The notes under the pieces: model-generated | Seen by the model: the letters and a program-made list of their open reading frames with translations, nothing else | Told to the model about the DNA's origin: nothing | The model's database searches: none | Position numbers and translations under genes: made by a program | Origin: Nonlabens arenilitoris | GTDB lineage: Bacteria > Bacteroidota > Bacteroidia > Flavobacteriales > Flavobacteriaceae | DNA: 64,000 nucleotides | Assembly (NCBI RefSeq): GCF_002954765.1 | Contig: NZ_MTPW01000001.1 | Span: 1,563,501-1,627,500, forward strand | Direction: 5' to 3' | Shown here: positions 45,333 through 53,727 of the stretch, piece by piece | Position numbering within the stretch: position 1 is the first letter of the stretch | Layout: the number at the start of each line of letters is the position of its first letter

Positions 45333-47615
45333 ATGAAGCGATTATTTCTAATATTATTAGTGTTATCCCAATGGTCATGGGCCCAAGATTTTTCTAATCA
45401 ATGGGAAGCTTTTTTCTCATATTCAAATATTATTGATCTAGAGCAAAATGGTGACTTAATTTATGCCGCTAGTGATAATTCCATTTTTGTTTATGATACC
45501 TTGTTGGGGTCGTTTGAGACCATAACTACCGTTAATGGGCTAAGTGGTGAATCCATATCTCAGATTCATTATAGTGAAGCAAAGAATTTATTAATAATAG
45601 CCTTTAATAATGGTTTGATACAGGTAGTGCCAGAGACTGGTGATGTCATAAATGTGGTCGCTATAAGAGATAAGCAAACCATATCACCTGTGGAGAAAGG
45701 TGTTAACGAATTTCTTGAAAGAGGTGATTTATTATATATGGCAACTGATTTTGGTATCGCTATCTATAACTTAGAATTGCTAGAATTTGATGATACTTAT
45801 TTTATAGGTGATAATGGAGCTCAACTTGCTATTAACTCTATTGATGTATCTGGCGGATTTATCTATGCCGCAACCAGTAATGGTGGTATGAGAAGAGCAA
45901 GTATATCTAATCCATTTTTACTGGATTTCATGAATTGGACTCAAATTAATAATGATAGTTGGGATGAAGTAACCACTTTTAATAACAGCGTGTATGCAGT
46001 TACTCAAGGAAGATTTGTGGGAACGCCTAATGGTTCTGGTTCTTTTAGCGGAATTGGGTTACAGTTGCCTGCAAGGTCTACAGATGCTCACGTAAATCAG
46101 GATTTTATTACATATGCCACTACAGATTTTGTTTTAGTATATGATACAAATTTTAATGAGATTTTCAGAGTAGATGATATTAATGGAGAGAGCTATAATT
46201 ATACCAGTGCTATTTTATTTAATGACAATTTGTTTATAGGAACAGAGACTGCGGGAATGCTGCGAGTTAAGATCTCAAATCCTATTGACAATGAATTTAT
46301 CATAGCAGATGGTCCAGCCTTTAACTCTGTTTTCTCTGTTCAAACATTGCCTAATGAACTATGGGTTACTTATGGTTCACATGATGTTTTTTATACTCCA
46401 GACAATGCTATTAGAGGTATAAGTCATCTTGTTGAAGAAGGATGGATCAATTATTCAAATACAGAAGTAAGTGGTCTACGCAGCATACCTAAGGTAACTA
46501 TTAATCCAGACAACCCTAACGATCTAGTTGTTCATTCTATGAATAATGGATTGATAGATTTTATTGACGGTGTAGCCGGAACGCAATATGGTATTAATAA
46601 CAGTACATTAGAGAGTATATTACCACCATCAGAGTTTTTTGTGAGAATTCCTGATGGCGCTTATGACTCTCAGGGAAATTTATGGGTAATACAGTCACAG
46701 GTAGATAATGCTTTACATAGAAGAAGTCCTTCTGGTCAATGGACCTCTTTTGATGTAGGATCAGTATATGAAGAGGTTTCTAGCAGCTCAAGTACTACTA
46801 AAATTCTGGTAACTAGAGATGATAAGATAATCTTTGGCTCTACAGATGGTGGACTTATAGGATATGATCCAGCTTTAGATCAATACTCTAGGCTTACAGA
46901 AGGTCTTCAAGAAGGTGATTTGATTAATAATTATATTAGTACGATAAGAATAGACCAGCGTGATCAATTGTGGATAGGATCTAATCTAGGATTAAGAGTT
47001 CTTACTAGTGTAAATAGTTTGTTCTCAGATGATATTCAAGATACTAGAGCTATCATTATAGAAGATGTAGATGATATCCCTAGAGAATTATTGAGAGATG
47101 AAGCTGTACTGGATATTGAAGTGGATGGAAATAATAATAAATGGGTAGCCACAGGAAGTTCTGGTGTTTTTCTTTTTAGCCCTAGCGGTAGTGAAACTAT
47201 TTTTCAGTTTACAAAAAATAATTCTCCATTACCAGATAATGAAGTTAGGGACATCGCTATAGATGAGACAACTGGATTAATATACTTTGCCACTAAAAAT
47301 GGATTAGTAGCCTTTAAAGGAGATAGAGCAAGTAAACCACAAGAAAATCTCGAGAATGTTTATGCTTTTCCTAATCCAGTGCGACCAGGATTTGATGGTA
47401 ATGTAACTATTGATGGATTAACAAATAGAGCACGTGTGAAAATTACCGATATAGAAGGTAACTTAGTATTTGAAAAAGTTTCCCAAGGAGGAAGTATTCA
47501 ATGGGATACACGTAGTTTTTCTGGGAATAAGGTCGCTAGTGGCGTATACATGTTATTTATTTCTACTGATGATAACATAGAGACCACGGTTTCTAAATTA
47601 ATGATAGTTAGATAA
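45333..47615 (+). CDS. porZ: Type IX secretion system protein PorZ
   Basis: PorZ is a cell-surface component of the type IX secretion sortase complex that presents anionic lipopolysaccharide. I use ATG 45333 (MKRLFLILLVLSQWSWAQ), a clean signal peptide; the TTG upstream adds only three residues. The 760-residue protein has many short beta-propeller repeats (GLIYFATKNGLVAFKGD, IWIGSNLGLRVL-like LWIGSNLGLRVL). It ends with a type IX sorting domain (VYAFPNPVRPGFDGNVTI, then SGVYMLFISTDDNIETTVSKLMIVR). recO starts at the next base, a pairing I recall as conserved in flavobacteria. Confidence 0.87.
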   Translation: MKRLFLILLVLSQWSWAQDFSNQWEAFFSYSNIIDLEQNGDLIYAASDNSIFVYDTLLGSFETITTVNGLSGESISQIHYSEAKNLLIIAFNNGLIQVVPETGDVINVVAIRDKQTISPVEKGVNEFLERGDLLYMATDFGIAIYNLELLEFDDTYFIGDNGAQLAINSIDVSGGFIYAATSNGGMRRASISNPFLLDFMNWTQINNDSWDEVTTFNNSVYAVTQGRFVGTPNGSGSFSGIGLQLPARSTDAHVNQDFITYATTDFVLVYDTNFNEIFRVDDINGESYNYTSAILFNDNLFIGTETAGMLRVKISNPIDNEFIIADGPAFNSVFSVQTLPNELWVTYGSHDVFYTPDNAIRGISHLVEEGWINYSNTEVSGLRSIPKVTINPDNPNDLVVHSMNNGLIDFIDGVAGTQYGINNSTLESILPPSEFFVRIPDGAYDSQGNLWVIQSQVDNALHRRSPSGQWTSFDVGSVYEEVSSSSSTTKILVTRDDKIIFGSTDGGLIGYDPALDQYSRLTEGLQEGDLINNYISTIRIDQRDQLWIGSNLGLRVLTSVNSLFSDDIQDTRAIIIEDVDDIPRELLRDEAVLDIEVDGNNNKWVATGSSGVFLFSPSGSETIFQFTKNNSPLPDNEVRDIAIDETTGLIYFATKNGLVAFKGDRASKPQENLENVYAFPNPVRPGFDGNVTIDGLTNRARVKITDIEGNLVFEKVSQGGSIQWDTRSFSGNKVASGVYMLFISTDDNIETTVSKLMIVR

Positions 47616-48338
47616 ATGCTTACTCGCACACCGGCTATAGTATTGTCTACTATTAAGTATGGCGAGGCAGATTTAATCGCTCGATTATATACTAGAGAGT
47701 TAGGAACTCAATCATACATGCTTAAAGGTGTGCGTAAATCACGCAAGGGAAAATTGCGCATATCTTATTTTCAGCCCTTAATACAATTAGATATTGTAAC
47801 CCAACATAAAGGAAAAGGATCGCTAGAGTATATTAAAGAGGCTCATGTTACACCTGCCTATGATACCATTTATACGGATATTATAAAAAGTAGTGTAGTA
47901 ATGTTTTTCTCTGAAATGTTAACGCAATTATTGACTGAGCAGCAACCAGACGCAAATCTATATGATTACCTCTCGAGCATATTTCAATTTTTAGATCAAT
48001 CAGATGCCGTAGCAAATTTTTCTATTAAAACATTATTAGATCTTACGGCCCATATGGGCTTCCAGCCAGATGTGGAAACAATTGATTTTCCATATTTTAA
48101 TTTATTAGATGGATCATTTGATAATAACGGTGTTTTACCACACCATGCCACTATAGAAGAAAGTAACTTAATTAAACTGTTTCTGGGCACGAATTTTGCA
48201 GCCATAAATGAGATTAAAATGAATCGAGAAGAGCGCAATAGCCTGTTAAATTTGGTCATTGATTATTTTCAGATACATTTGCACGTCTTTAAAAAACCTA
48301 CGTCATTAACGATTTTAAAACAGCTATTCGATTCGTGA
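47616..48338 (+). CDS. recO: DNA repair protein RecO
   Basis: Loads RecA on SSB-coated DNA with RecF/RecR. The 240-residue protein begins with the OB-fold block RTPAIVLSTIKYGEADLIARLYTRELG. SYMLKGVRKSRKGKLRISYFQPL and the helical C-terminus follow. The usual zinc-site cysteines are absent, as in several relatives. It starts immediately after porZ and overlaps the next gene by four bases (GTGA). Confidence 0.92.
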   Translation: MLTRTPAIVLSTIKYGEADLIARLYTRELGTQSYMLKGVRKSRKGKLRISYFQPLIQLDIVTQHKGKGSLEYIKEAHVTPAYDTIYTDIIKSSVVMFFSEMLTQLLTEQQPDANLYDYLSSIFQFLDQSDAVANFSIKTLLDLTAHMGFQPDVETIDFPYFNLLDGSFDNNGVLPHHATIEESNLIKLFLGTNFAAINEIKMNREERNSLLNLVIDYFQIHLHVFKKPTSLTILKQLFDS

Positions 48339-50743
48339 AAAAGCTACTATTGATATTTATAATATTAACTACTTTTCCTTCTATCGCACAAGTGGTTACG
48401 GTTGTAGATTCAGATACTAATGAGCCATTAGTTAATGTGGCTGTTTATAATAAATCAAAGTCTAAGTCTGCAGTGTCAGATATTGAAGGTCAGGTAGATT
48501 TAAAAACCTTTACAAATCAAGAGTATATTTATTTTCAAAGCATTTCATATGCTACTTTAAAAATTTTAAAAAGAAATCTTTCTAAAGATAAATTCATAAG
48601 ATTACAACAGCAGTCAGACTTTTTTAATCCTATCATTTTATCTGCCTCAAAATTTGAACAAAGAGCTCAAGATATACCACAAAAAATATTTGCAGTAAAT
48701 AAAGAAGAAATAGCGTTTAACAACCCACAAACCAGTGCAGATCTACTGCAACAATCTGGTCAGGTATTTGTTCAAAAATCTCAACAAGGTGGCGGTAGTC
48801 CTATGATTAGAGGTTTCTCTACAAATAGATTGTTGATTACCGTTGATGGTGTGCGTATGAATACGGCTATCTTCCGTAGTGGGAATTTACAAAATGTTAT
48901 ATCTATCGATCCTTTAAGTGTCGACCGCAGTGAAGTTATTCTAGGTCCAGGAAGTGTCGTTTATGGTAGTGATGCTATAGGTGGTGTTATGAATTTTTAT
49001 ACACTTAAGCCTCATTTTCAGAAAGATTCAGTACAAATTTCTGGTAGTGGTTTGTTGAGATATGCAACCGCAAATAATGAAAACACAGGACATTTAAATT
49101 TTAATATCGGCGGTGAGAAATGGGCATCGGCTACTAGCGTTAGTGTTAATTTCTTTGATGATTTGCGCATGGGTTCTCATGGTCCAGATGATTATTTAAG
49201 AGATAGTTATGTGATTCGTCGTGATAATCAGGATCTATTAGTTACAAATGATAACCCTTTATTACAGCGTCCTATGGGATATGATCAACTTAATATTCTT
49301 CAAAAATTTAGATACCAACCTACGCAAGATTTTGAATTCGGTCTAGGTCTTATTTATTCTAGTACTAGTGATTTTCCCAGATATGATTCTTTAGATCGCT
49401 TTCGCGAAAGCGGCGAACCTAGAAATGCAGAGTGGTTCTATGGTCCACAAAACTGGTTAATGACTAACTTTAATATTACACACCGCGGTAATGGTAAGTG
49501 GTATGATAAGGCAGTTTTAACACAAGCATATCAACTTTTTAAAGAAAGCAGACATACGAGAGATTTTCAGAATCCAGATCGTTTTGTGAATGAAGAACAA
49601 GTAGATGCGATATCAACTTCATTAGATTTTGAAAGACGTGATAGAGAATCTAACGCATTATTTTATGGTGGTGAATTTATTCATAATCGTGTTCGTTCTA
49701 CCGGTTATATACAAGATATAGATACTAACGCTTTTACCGCAAATGCGACTAGATATCCAGATGGTTCCTCATGGCGATCACTTGCTGCTTATGCAAGTTA
49801 TCAATGGAAAGTATCTTCTCAAATGATTGTCAATACTGGTTTAAGGTATAATCATATATGGATTGATGCAGACTTTGCCGCAAATAATGCTTTTTTTAAT
49901 TTTCCGTTTGATGAAGCTACCGTTAATACTGGAGCACTTACTGGTGGTATAGGAGCAACTTATGTAACAGATAACATGTGGGAATTAAGAAGCAATCTTA
50001 GTACAGCTTTTCGCGCTCCTAATATTGATGATCTAGGGAAACTTTTTGATCCTAGTCCTGGCACTGTTATCGTACCCAATCCAGATCTCGAGGCAGAATA
50101 CTCTTACAACGGTGAGATAGGTATTAAGAAAACATGGAATGATAAATTTACCTTAGACGCAAGTGTCTATTATACGTATTTGAAAGATGCTCTCGTAGCT
50201 CAAAATGATGAACTTAATGGGCAATCTATTATAGAGTTTCAGGGAGAACAAAGTCAAGTACAATCCATACAAAATGGTGAAAAAGCAAATATTTATGGAC
50301 TAGAATTAGGACTCAATTATAAACTTAATGATCAATTCTCTTTGATTGGACATTATAATATTACAAAAGGAGAACAAACAGAAATAGATGGTAATAAAAT
50401 ACCAGTAAGACATGTAGCTCCAGCTTTTGGCGATTTGCAATTGAACTATGAAAAAGAGTCTTTGAAACTTGGTTTGTTCGCTCAATTTAACGGTCAATTT
50501 GATTTTGAAGATTTAGATCCTAGTCAACAAAGTCGTCCTTACTTATATGCTTTAGACTCAAATGGCAATCCATATGCACCATCATGGTACACTCTTAACA
50601 TAAGGTCTAGATACAGCCTCAATGAGGCACTTTCTCTAAATGTGACATTAGAAAATATGACAGATCAACGATATAGAACATATTCATCTGGTGTAAGCGC
50701 TGCTGGTAGAAATTTAATTCTAGGTGCTAGATATTTATTTTAA
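48335..50743 (+). CDS. TonB-dependent receptor with carboxypeptidase-like N-domain
   Basis: An 802-residue outer-membrane active transporter starting with GTG. Residues 1-18 form a signal peptide. About 20-95 is a CarboxypepD_reg-like domain (VTVVDSDTNEPLVNVAVYNK). The plug follows, with SADLLQQSGQVFVQKSQQGGG and PMIRGFSTNRLLITVDGVRMN, then a 22-strand-type barrel to the terminal ILGARYLF. The plug resembles haem/siderophore receptors, but the ligand is not certain. The palindrome at 49397-49412 encodes RFRES, the only use of that frame in the window. Confidence 0.9.
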   Translation: MKKLLLIFIILTTFPSIAQVVTVVDSDTNEPLVNVAVYNKSKSKSAVSDIEGQVDLKTFTNQEYIYFQSISYATLKILKRNLSKDKFIRLQQQSDFFNPIILSASKFEQRAQDIPQKIFAVNKEEIAFNNPQTSADLLQQSGQVFVQKSQQGGGSPMIRGFSTNRLLITVDGVRMNTAIFRSGNLQNVISIDPLSVDRSEVILGPGSVVYGSDAIGGVMNFYTLKPHFQKDSVQISGSGLLRYATANNENTGHLNFNIGGEKWASATSVSVNFFDDLRMGSHGPDDYLRDSYVIRRDNQDLLVTNDNPLLQRPMGYDQLNILQKFRYQPTQDFEFGLGLIYSSTSDFPRYDSLDRFRESGEPRNAEWFYGPQNWLMTNFNITHRGNGKWYDKAVLTQAYQLFKESRHTRDFQNPDRFVNEEQVDAISTSLDFERRDRESNALFYGGEFIHNRVRSTGYIQDIDTNAFTANATRYPDGSSWRSLAAYASYQWKVSSQMIVNTGLRYNHIWIDADFAANNAFFNFPFDEATVNTGALTGGIGATYVTDNMWELRSNLSTAFRAPNIDDLGKLFDPSPGTVIVPNPDLEAEYSYNGEIGIKKTWNDKFTLDASVYYTYLKDALVAQNDELNGQSIIEFQGEQSQVQSIQNGEKANIYGLELGLNYKLNDQFSLIGHYNITKGEQTEIDGNKIPVRHVAPAFGDLQLNYEKESLKLGLFAQFNGQFDFEDLDPSQQSRPYLYALDSNGNPYAPSWYTLNIRSRYSLNEALSLNVTLENMTDQRYRTYSSGVSAAGRNLILGARYLF
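49397..49412. repeat. Dispersed palindrome copy 14, inside a TonB receptor gene
   Basis: CGCTTTCGCGAAAGCG, translated RFRES within SLDRFRESGEPRN. Confidence 0.95.
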
Positions 50744-50760
50744 AAACTGATCATTATAAA

Positions 50761-51297
50761 GTGTCTCTAACGATTTCTCTTGCTCAACAAACTTTTCAAC
50801 TACACGCCAGTGGAGCAGCATATTGGGTAGAACAGGATACCGTACTATTAGCAGATGTTCATTTAGGTAAAAGCGCTCATTTCCGTAAAAACGGAATGGC
50901 TATACCTGCCAGTGCAGATGATATGGAGTATGATAAACTCACTGAGGTCATTAAGTTATTTAACCCATCGCGATTATGGTTTCTAGGTGATCTGTTTCAT
51001 TCCTATATTAACGCAGAGTGGCATTTTTTTGAGCAATGGGTCCGTTCTCAAACTATAGAATTAGCTTTGATTATGGGTAATCACGATGTGATAGGTAGAG
51101 AGGCCTTTGAAAAAATAGGTGTAAAAACCTATGATCAACTCAACATGGGACATGTGATTTTAACGCATCATCCACAACAGGTGGATGGAAAGTTTAATAT
51201 CGCTGGACATGTACATCCATCGATTAAAATGAATGGTGCTGGAAAACAAAGAGTCAAACTACCTTGTTTTTTAATAATGAATACGGACTTATTCTAG
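50761..51297 (+). CDS. pdeM: Ligase-associated DNA damage response endonuclease PdeM-like, frameshifted C-terminus
   Basis: A metallophosphoesterase with LLADVHLGKSAHFRKNG, FLGDLFHS, MGNHD and HVHPS, matching the PdeM/YfeS group found beside ligase-associated repair genes. The frame starts with GTG and ends early at LPCFLIMNTDLF (178 residues). The missing C-terminus (FFNNEYGLILAAFGDFTGTY, then TIKPKKGHRVFAIVEQEVIELR and TAG ending at 51395) is intact in the -1 frame. The break is at a T6 run, 51267-51272; one more T gives a normal protein of about 211 residues. The present reading is the T TTT TTA slippery heptamer. Confidence 0.82.
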   Translation: MSLTISLAQQTFQLHASGAAYWVEQDTVLLADVHLGKSAHFRKNGMAIPASADDMEYDKLTEVIKLFNPSRLWFLGDLFHSYINAEWHFFEQWVRSQTIELALIMGNHDVIGREAFEKIGVKTYDQLNMGHVILTHHPQQVDGKFNIAGHVHPSIKMNGAGKQRVKLPCFLIMNTDLF

Positions 51298-51447
51298 CAG
51301 CTTTTGGTGATTTTACTGGAACATACACTATAAAACCCAAAAAGGGGCACAGAGTTTTTGCTATTGTAGAACAAGAGGTCATAGAGCTGCGGTAGTTTTA
51401 TAAAACTCTTAATGTTATTATTTTGAATTGTCTATTATCTTTAGAAC

Positions 51448-52293
51448 ATGAAAAAACTTATAGCAGTACTCAATCTAATTAGTATTATTTTTCTAATTGC
51501 ATGGAATGGCTATGCAAACACAGGTAATTATAACGGTAAAACAGTAGGTGAGTTAAGTGCTGAATATAATAACCTATTCACACCAGCTAGTTATGCTTTT
51601 TCTATATGGGGTTTAATTTTCTTAATGCTATTAGTGTTTGGTATTTATGGTGTTTATATCGCTTTCGCGAAAGCGAAACAATCACAACCTACAGATTATA
51701 GAGTAGACTTCCTGAAGACAACAGCACCATGGTTTTTACTCGCAAATATATTTTGTAGTGCTTGGGTAGCATTTTGGTTAGATGAAATGGTAGGTTTTTC
51801 TGTAATATGTATGTTGGGGATTTTAGTAAGTTTAGTGATCTGTGTAAAAAAGTTAGACATGGAGATATGGGATGCACCTTTTCCTATTATCGCATTTGTA
51901 TGGTGGCCATTATGTCTTTATGTGGGATGGATTAGCGTTGCGACTATAGCAAATATAGCAGCATGGTTGAATGGTAACTTTGACTTTGCAATAACTACTC
52001 AGGTATATGCAACTATGGTCATGATTGTTATAGCATTTGTTGTTAATATGGCGATGGTCGTTTATCGCAATATGCGAGAGTTTGCACTAGTAGGTGTATG
52101 GGCGCTGGTTGCAATTTTTATGAGATTTAACGAGCCTATGGATGGTCTGAGTAAACTGGCAACTAGTCAGATAGCTTATCTAGCACTAGGACTAGCATGT
52201 GTACTAACTATCGCAATAGCAATACATGGTTCTAGAAATAAAAAGACGAATCCATATAGAAAGTGTATAGAATGGCGTGACTCTAAAAAGTAA
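51448..52293 (+). CDS. TspO/tryptophan-rich sensory protein-like membrane protein
   Basis: A 281-residue inner-membrane protein with about eight hydrophobic helices. It is longer than classic five-helix TspO proteins of about 160 residues. The hallmark is YNNLFTPASYAFSIWGLIF near residue 40, and Trp-rich loops (FVWWPLCLYVGWIS) follow. Some relatives bind porphyrins; whether this one does is unknown. It stands alone with a TATCTTTA box upstream. The palindrome at 51660-51675 encodes AFAKA after the second helix. Confidence 0.8.
   Translation: MKKLIAVLNLISIIFLIAWNGYANTGNYNGKTVGELSAEYNNLFTPASYAFSIWGLIFLMLLVFGIYGVYIAFAKAKQSQPTDYRVDFLKTTAPWFLLANIFCSAWVAFWLDEMVGFSVICMLGILVSLVICVKKLDMEIWDAPFPIIAFVWWPLCLYVGWISVATIANIAAWLNGNFDFAITTQVYATMVMIVIAFVVNMAMVVYRNMREFALVGVWALVAIFMRFNEPMDGLSKLATSQIAYLALGLACVLTIAIAIHGSRNKKTNPYRKCIEWRDSKK
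51660..51675. repeat. Dispersed palindrome copy 15, inside the TspO-like gene
   Basis: CGCTTTCGCGAAAGCG, translated AFAKA within VYIAFAKAKQSQ in a loop after a membrane helix. Confidence 0.95.
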
Positions 52294-53631
52294 TTAAAAG
52301 CTTTTAATATCATTTCCCCATGTAGGATAATTAAATATCACGTCCTTCAATTCTTCAAAGGTCATGTTTGCTTTCATGGCTATAGCAAACATGTTAATTT
52401 GCTCTGCAGCTTCAGGTCCTACTATGTGTGCTCCTAATATTTTGTTACTGTCGTTTTCTAAAATAATTTTATAGCCATAAAGCGGTGCGTTAATACGCTG
52501 GTTGTTGAACCATTCACTAGCGTCGCTTTCAATTGTATGATATAATTTCTTTGCTTCAATTGCTTGATTCTCTGTAAGCCCTATGCCAGAGCATTGTGGT
52601 ATGGTGAATACGGAGCTAGGAATTGCAGGGATACTTAATTCTCTGTTTTTACCATTCAGATTATCCGCAACAACTTTTGCCTCTATACTGCTCAATGGCG
52701 TTAATGGTAGGCTTTTATTAGATATATCTCCACAAGCATAAATATGCGATTGAGAGGTGCTTTGTAATTTACTATTTACTAGTATTCCATTATGATTAGT
52801 TACCACATTTGCTTGTGCAAGATTTAAATTATCAATTGAAGGTACACGTCCTGCTGTATTAAATACGCAATCTGTAGTTATCTGGTGAATACTATCATTT
52901 AGTGAGTAATGCACCAAATAGCGATTGTTAACTTTTTCAATACTAGAAACTTGAGAGTTTTTAATGATTTGAATTCCCATTTTAAGCGATTCTTCTTCTA
53001 ATAAGCTAGAGGTAAATGTCTCAAAAGGGCTTAAAATGTGCTCTCCTTTATCGATTATTGTCACTTTGGATCCAGCTCTACAAAGTAAATGCCCAAACTC
53101 CATGCCTATATAACCACCACCTATGAAGACGACTTTTTCAGGAATATCCTTAAGATTGAAAAAATCTCCTGAAGTCAAAGCATATTTCTCACCTGGTATG
53201 CCTAAACTTAATGCTTGCATTCCTGTTGCAATAACAAAATAATCTGATTTTATTTCTTTTTCATCTAGTATGATGGTGTGAGAATCTTTAAATTTAGCTT
53301 TGCCGTGATAACAAATAACGCCACGTTCTTTAAGATCCTTTTCTGTGTTTGAAGGAATATCATTAGTAAAACGTCTTGCATAATTATAAGCTTCTCGCCA
53401 GTTAATCTTCAATTCTCCAGCAAGCCCGTCGGTCTTCATGTTCTTTGATAATTCAAAAGCTTCACTAGAGGCCAGGAGTAGTTTTTTAGGGTCACAACCA
53501 CGTTGAGAGCAAACACCGCCGTATTCTCTAATGTCTATGATCCCTACTTTTTTACCAGCGGCAGTACATTCTTTAGCGACCAGTTGACCAGCTGTACCGG
53601 TTCCAAATATAAATACATCAAATTTATCCAT
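52294..53631 (-). CDS. FAD/NAD(P)-dependent disulfide oxidoreductase
   Basis: A pyridine-nucleotide disulfide reductase of about 445 residues. I start at the ATG giving MDKFDVFIFG, because the FAD loop GTGTAGQLVAKECTAAG follows at once. The redox pair is in GVCSQRGCDPKK. An NAD(P) loop is in VFIGGGYIGMEFGHLL, then the FAD signature YACGDIS. The C-terminal dimerisation domain ends near ILGAHIVGPEAAEQINMFA. The C-terminal His/Glu dyad of glutathione reductase is not seen; it ends NYPTWGNDIKSF, so the substrate is unclear. Confidence 0.88.
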   Translation of the reverse strand: MDKFDVFIFGTGTAGQLVAKECTAAGKKVGIIDIREYGGVCSQRGCDPKKLLLASSEAFELSKNMKTDGLAGELKINWREAYNYARRFTNDIPSNTEKDLKERGVICYHGKAKFKDSHTIILDEKEIKSDYFVIATGMQALSLGIPGEKYALTSGDFFNLKDIPEKVVFIGGGYIGMEFGHLLCRAGSKVTIIDKGEHILSPFETFTSSLLEEESLKMGIQIIKNSQVSSIEKVNNRYLVHYSLNDSIHQITTDCVFNTAGRVPSIDNLNLAQANVVTNHNGILVNSKLQSTSQSHIYACGDISNKSLPLTPLSSIEAKVVADNLNGKNRELSIPAIPSSVFTIPQCSGIGLTENQAIEAKKLYHTIESDASEWFNNQRINAPLYGYKIILENDSNKILGAHIVGPEAAEQINMFAIAMKANMTFEELKDVIFNYPTWGNDIKSF

Positions 53632-53686
53632 GTTATAAAGGTATCTTGTATGCAACAGTTTCTATATTAAAGTATTCTCAATATTC

Positions 53687-53717
53687 TTGAGCATGGTCCT
53701 TTCTAGGCTTATCTTTG
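53687..53717 (+). promoter_or_regulatory. Promoter of mfd
   Basis: TTG (53687-53689) followed after 20 bases by TATCTTTG (53710-53717) fits the Bacteroidota consensus. The transcript leader before the ATG at 53728 would be only a few bases. Confidence 0.65.
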
Positions 53718-53727
53718 TGATACTATT

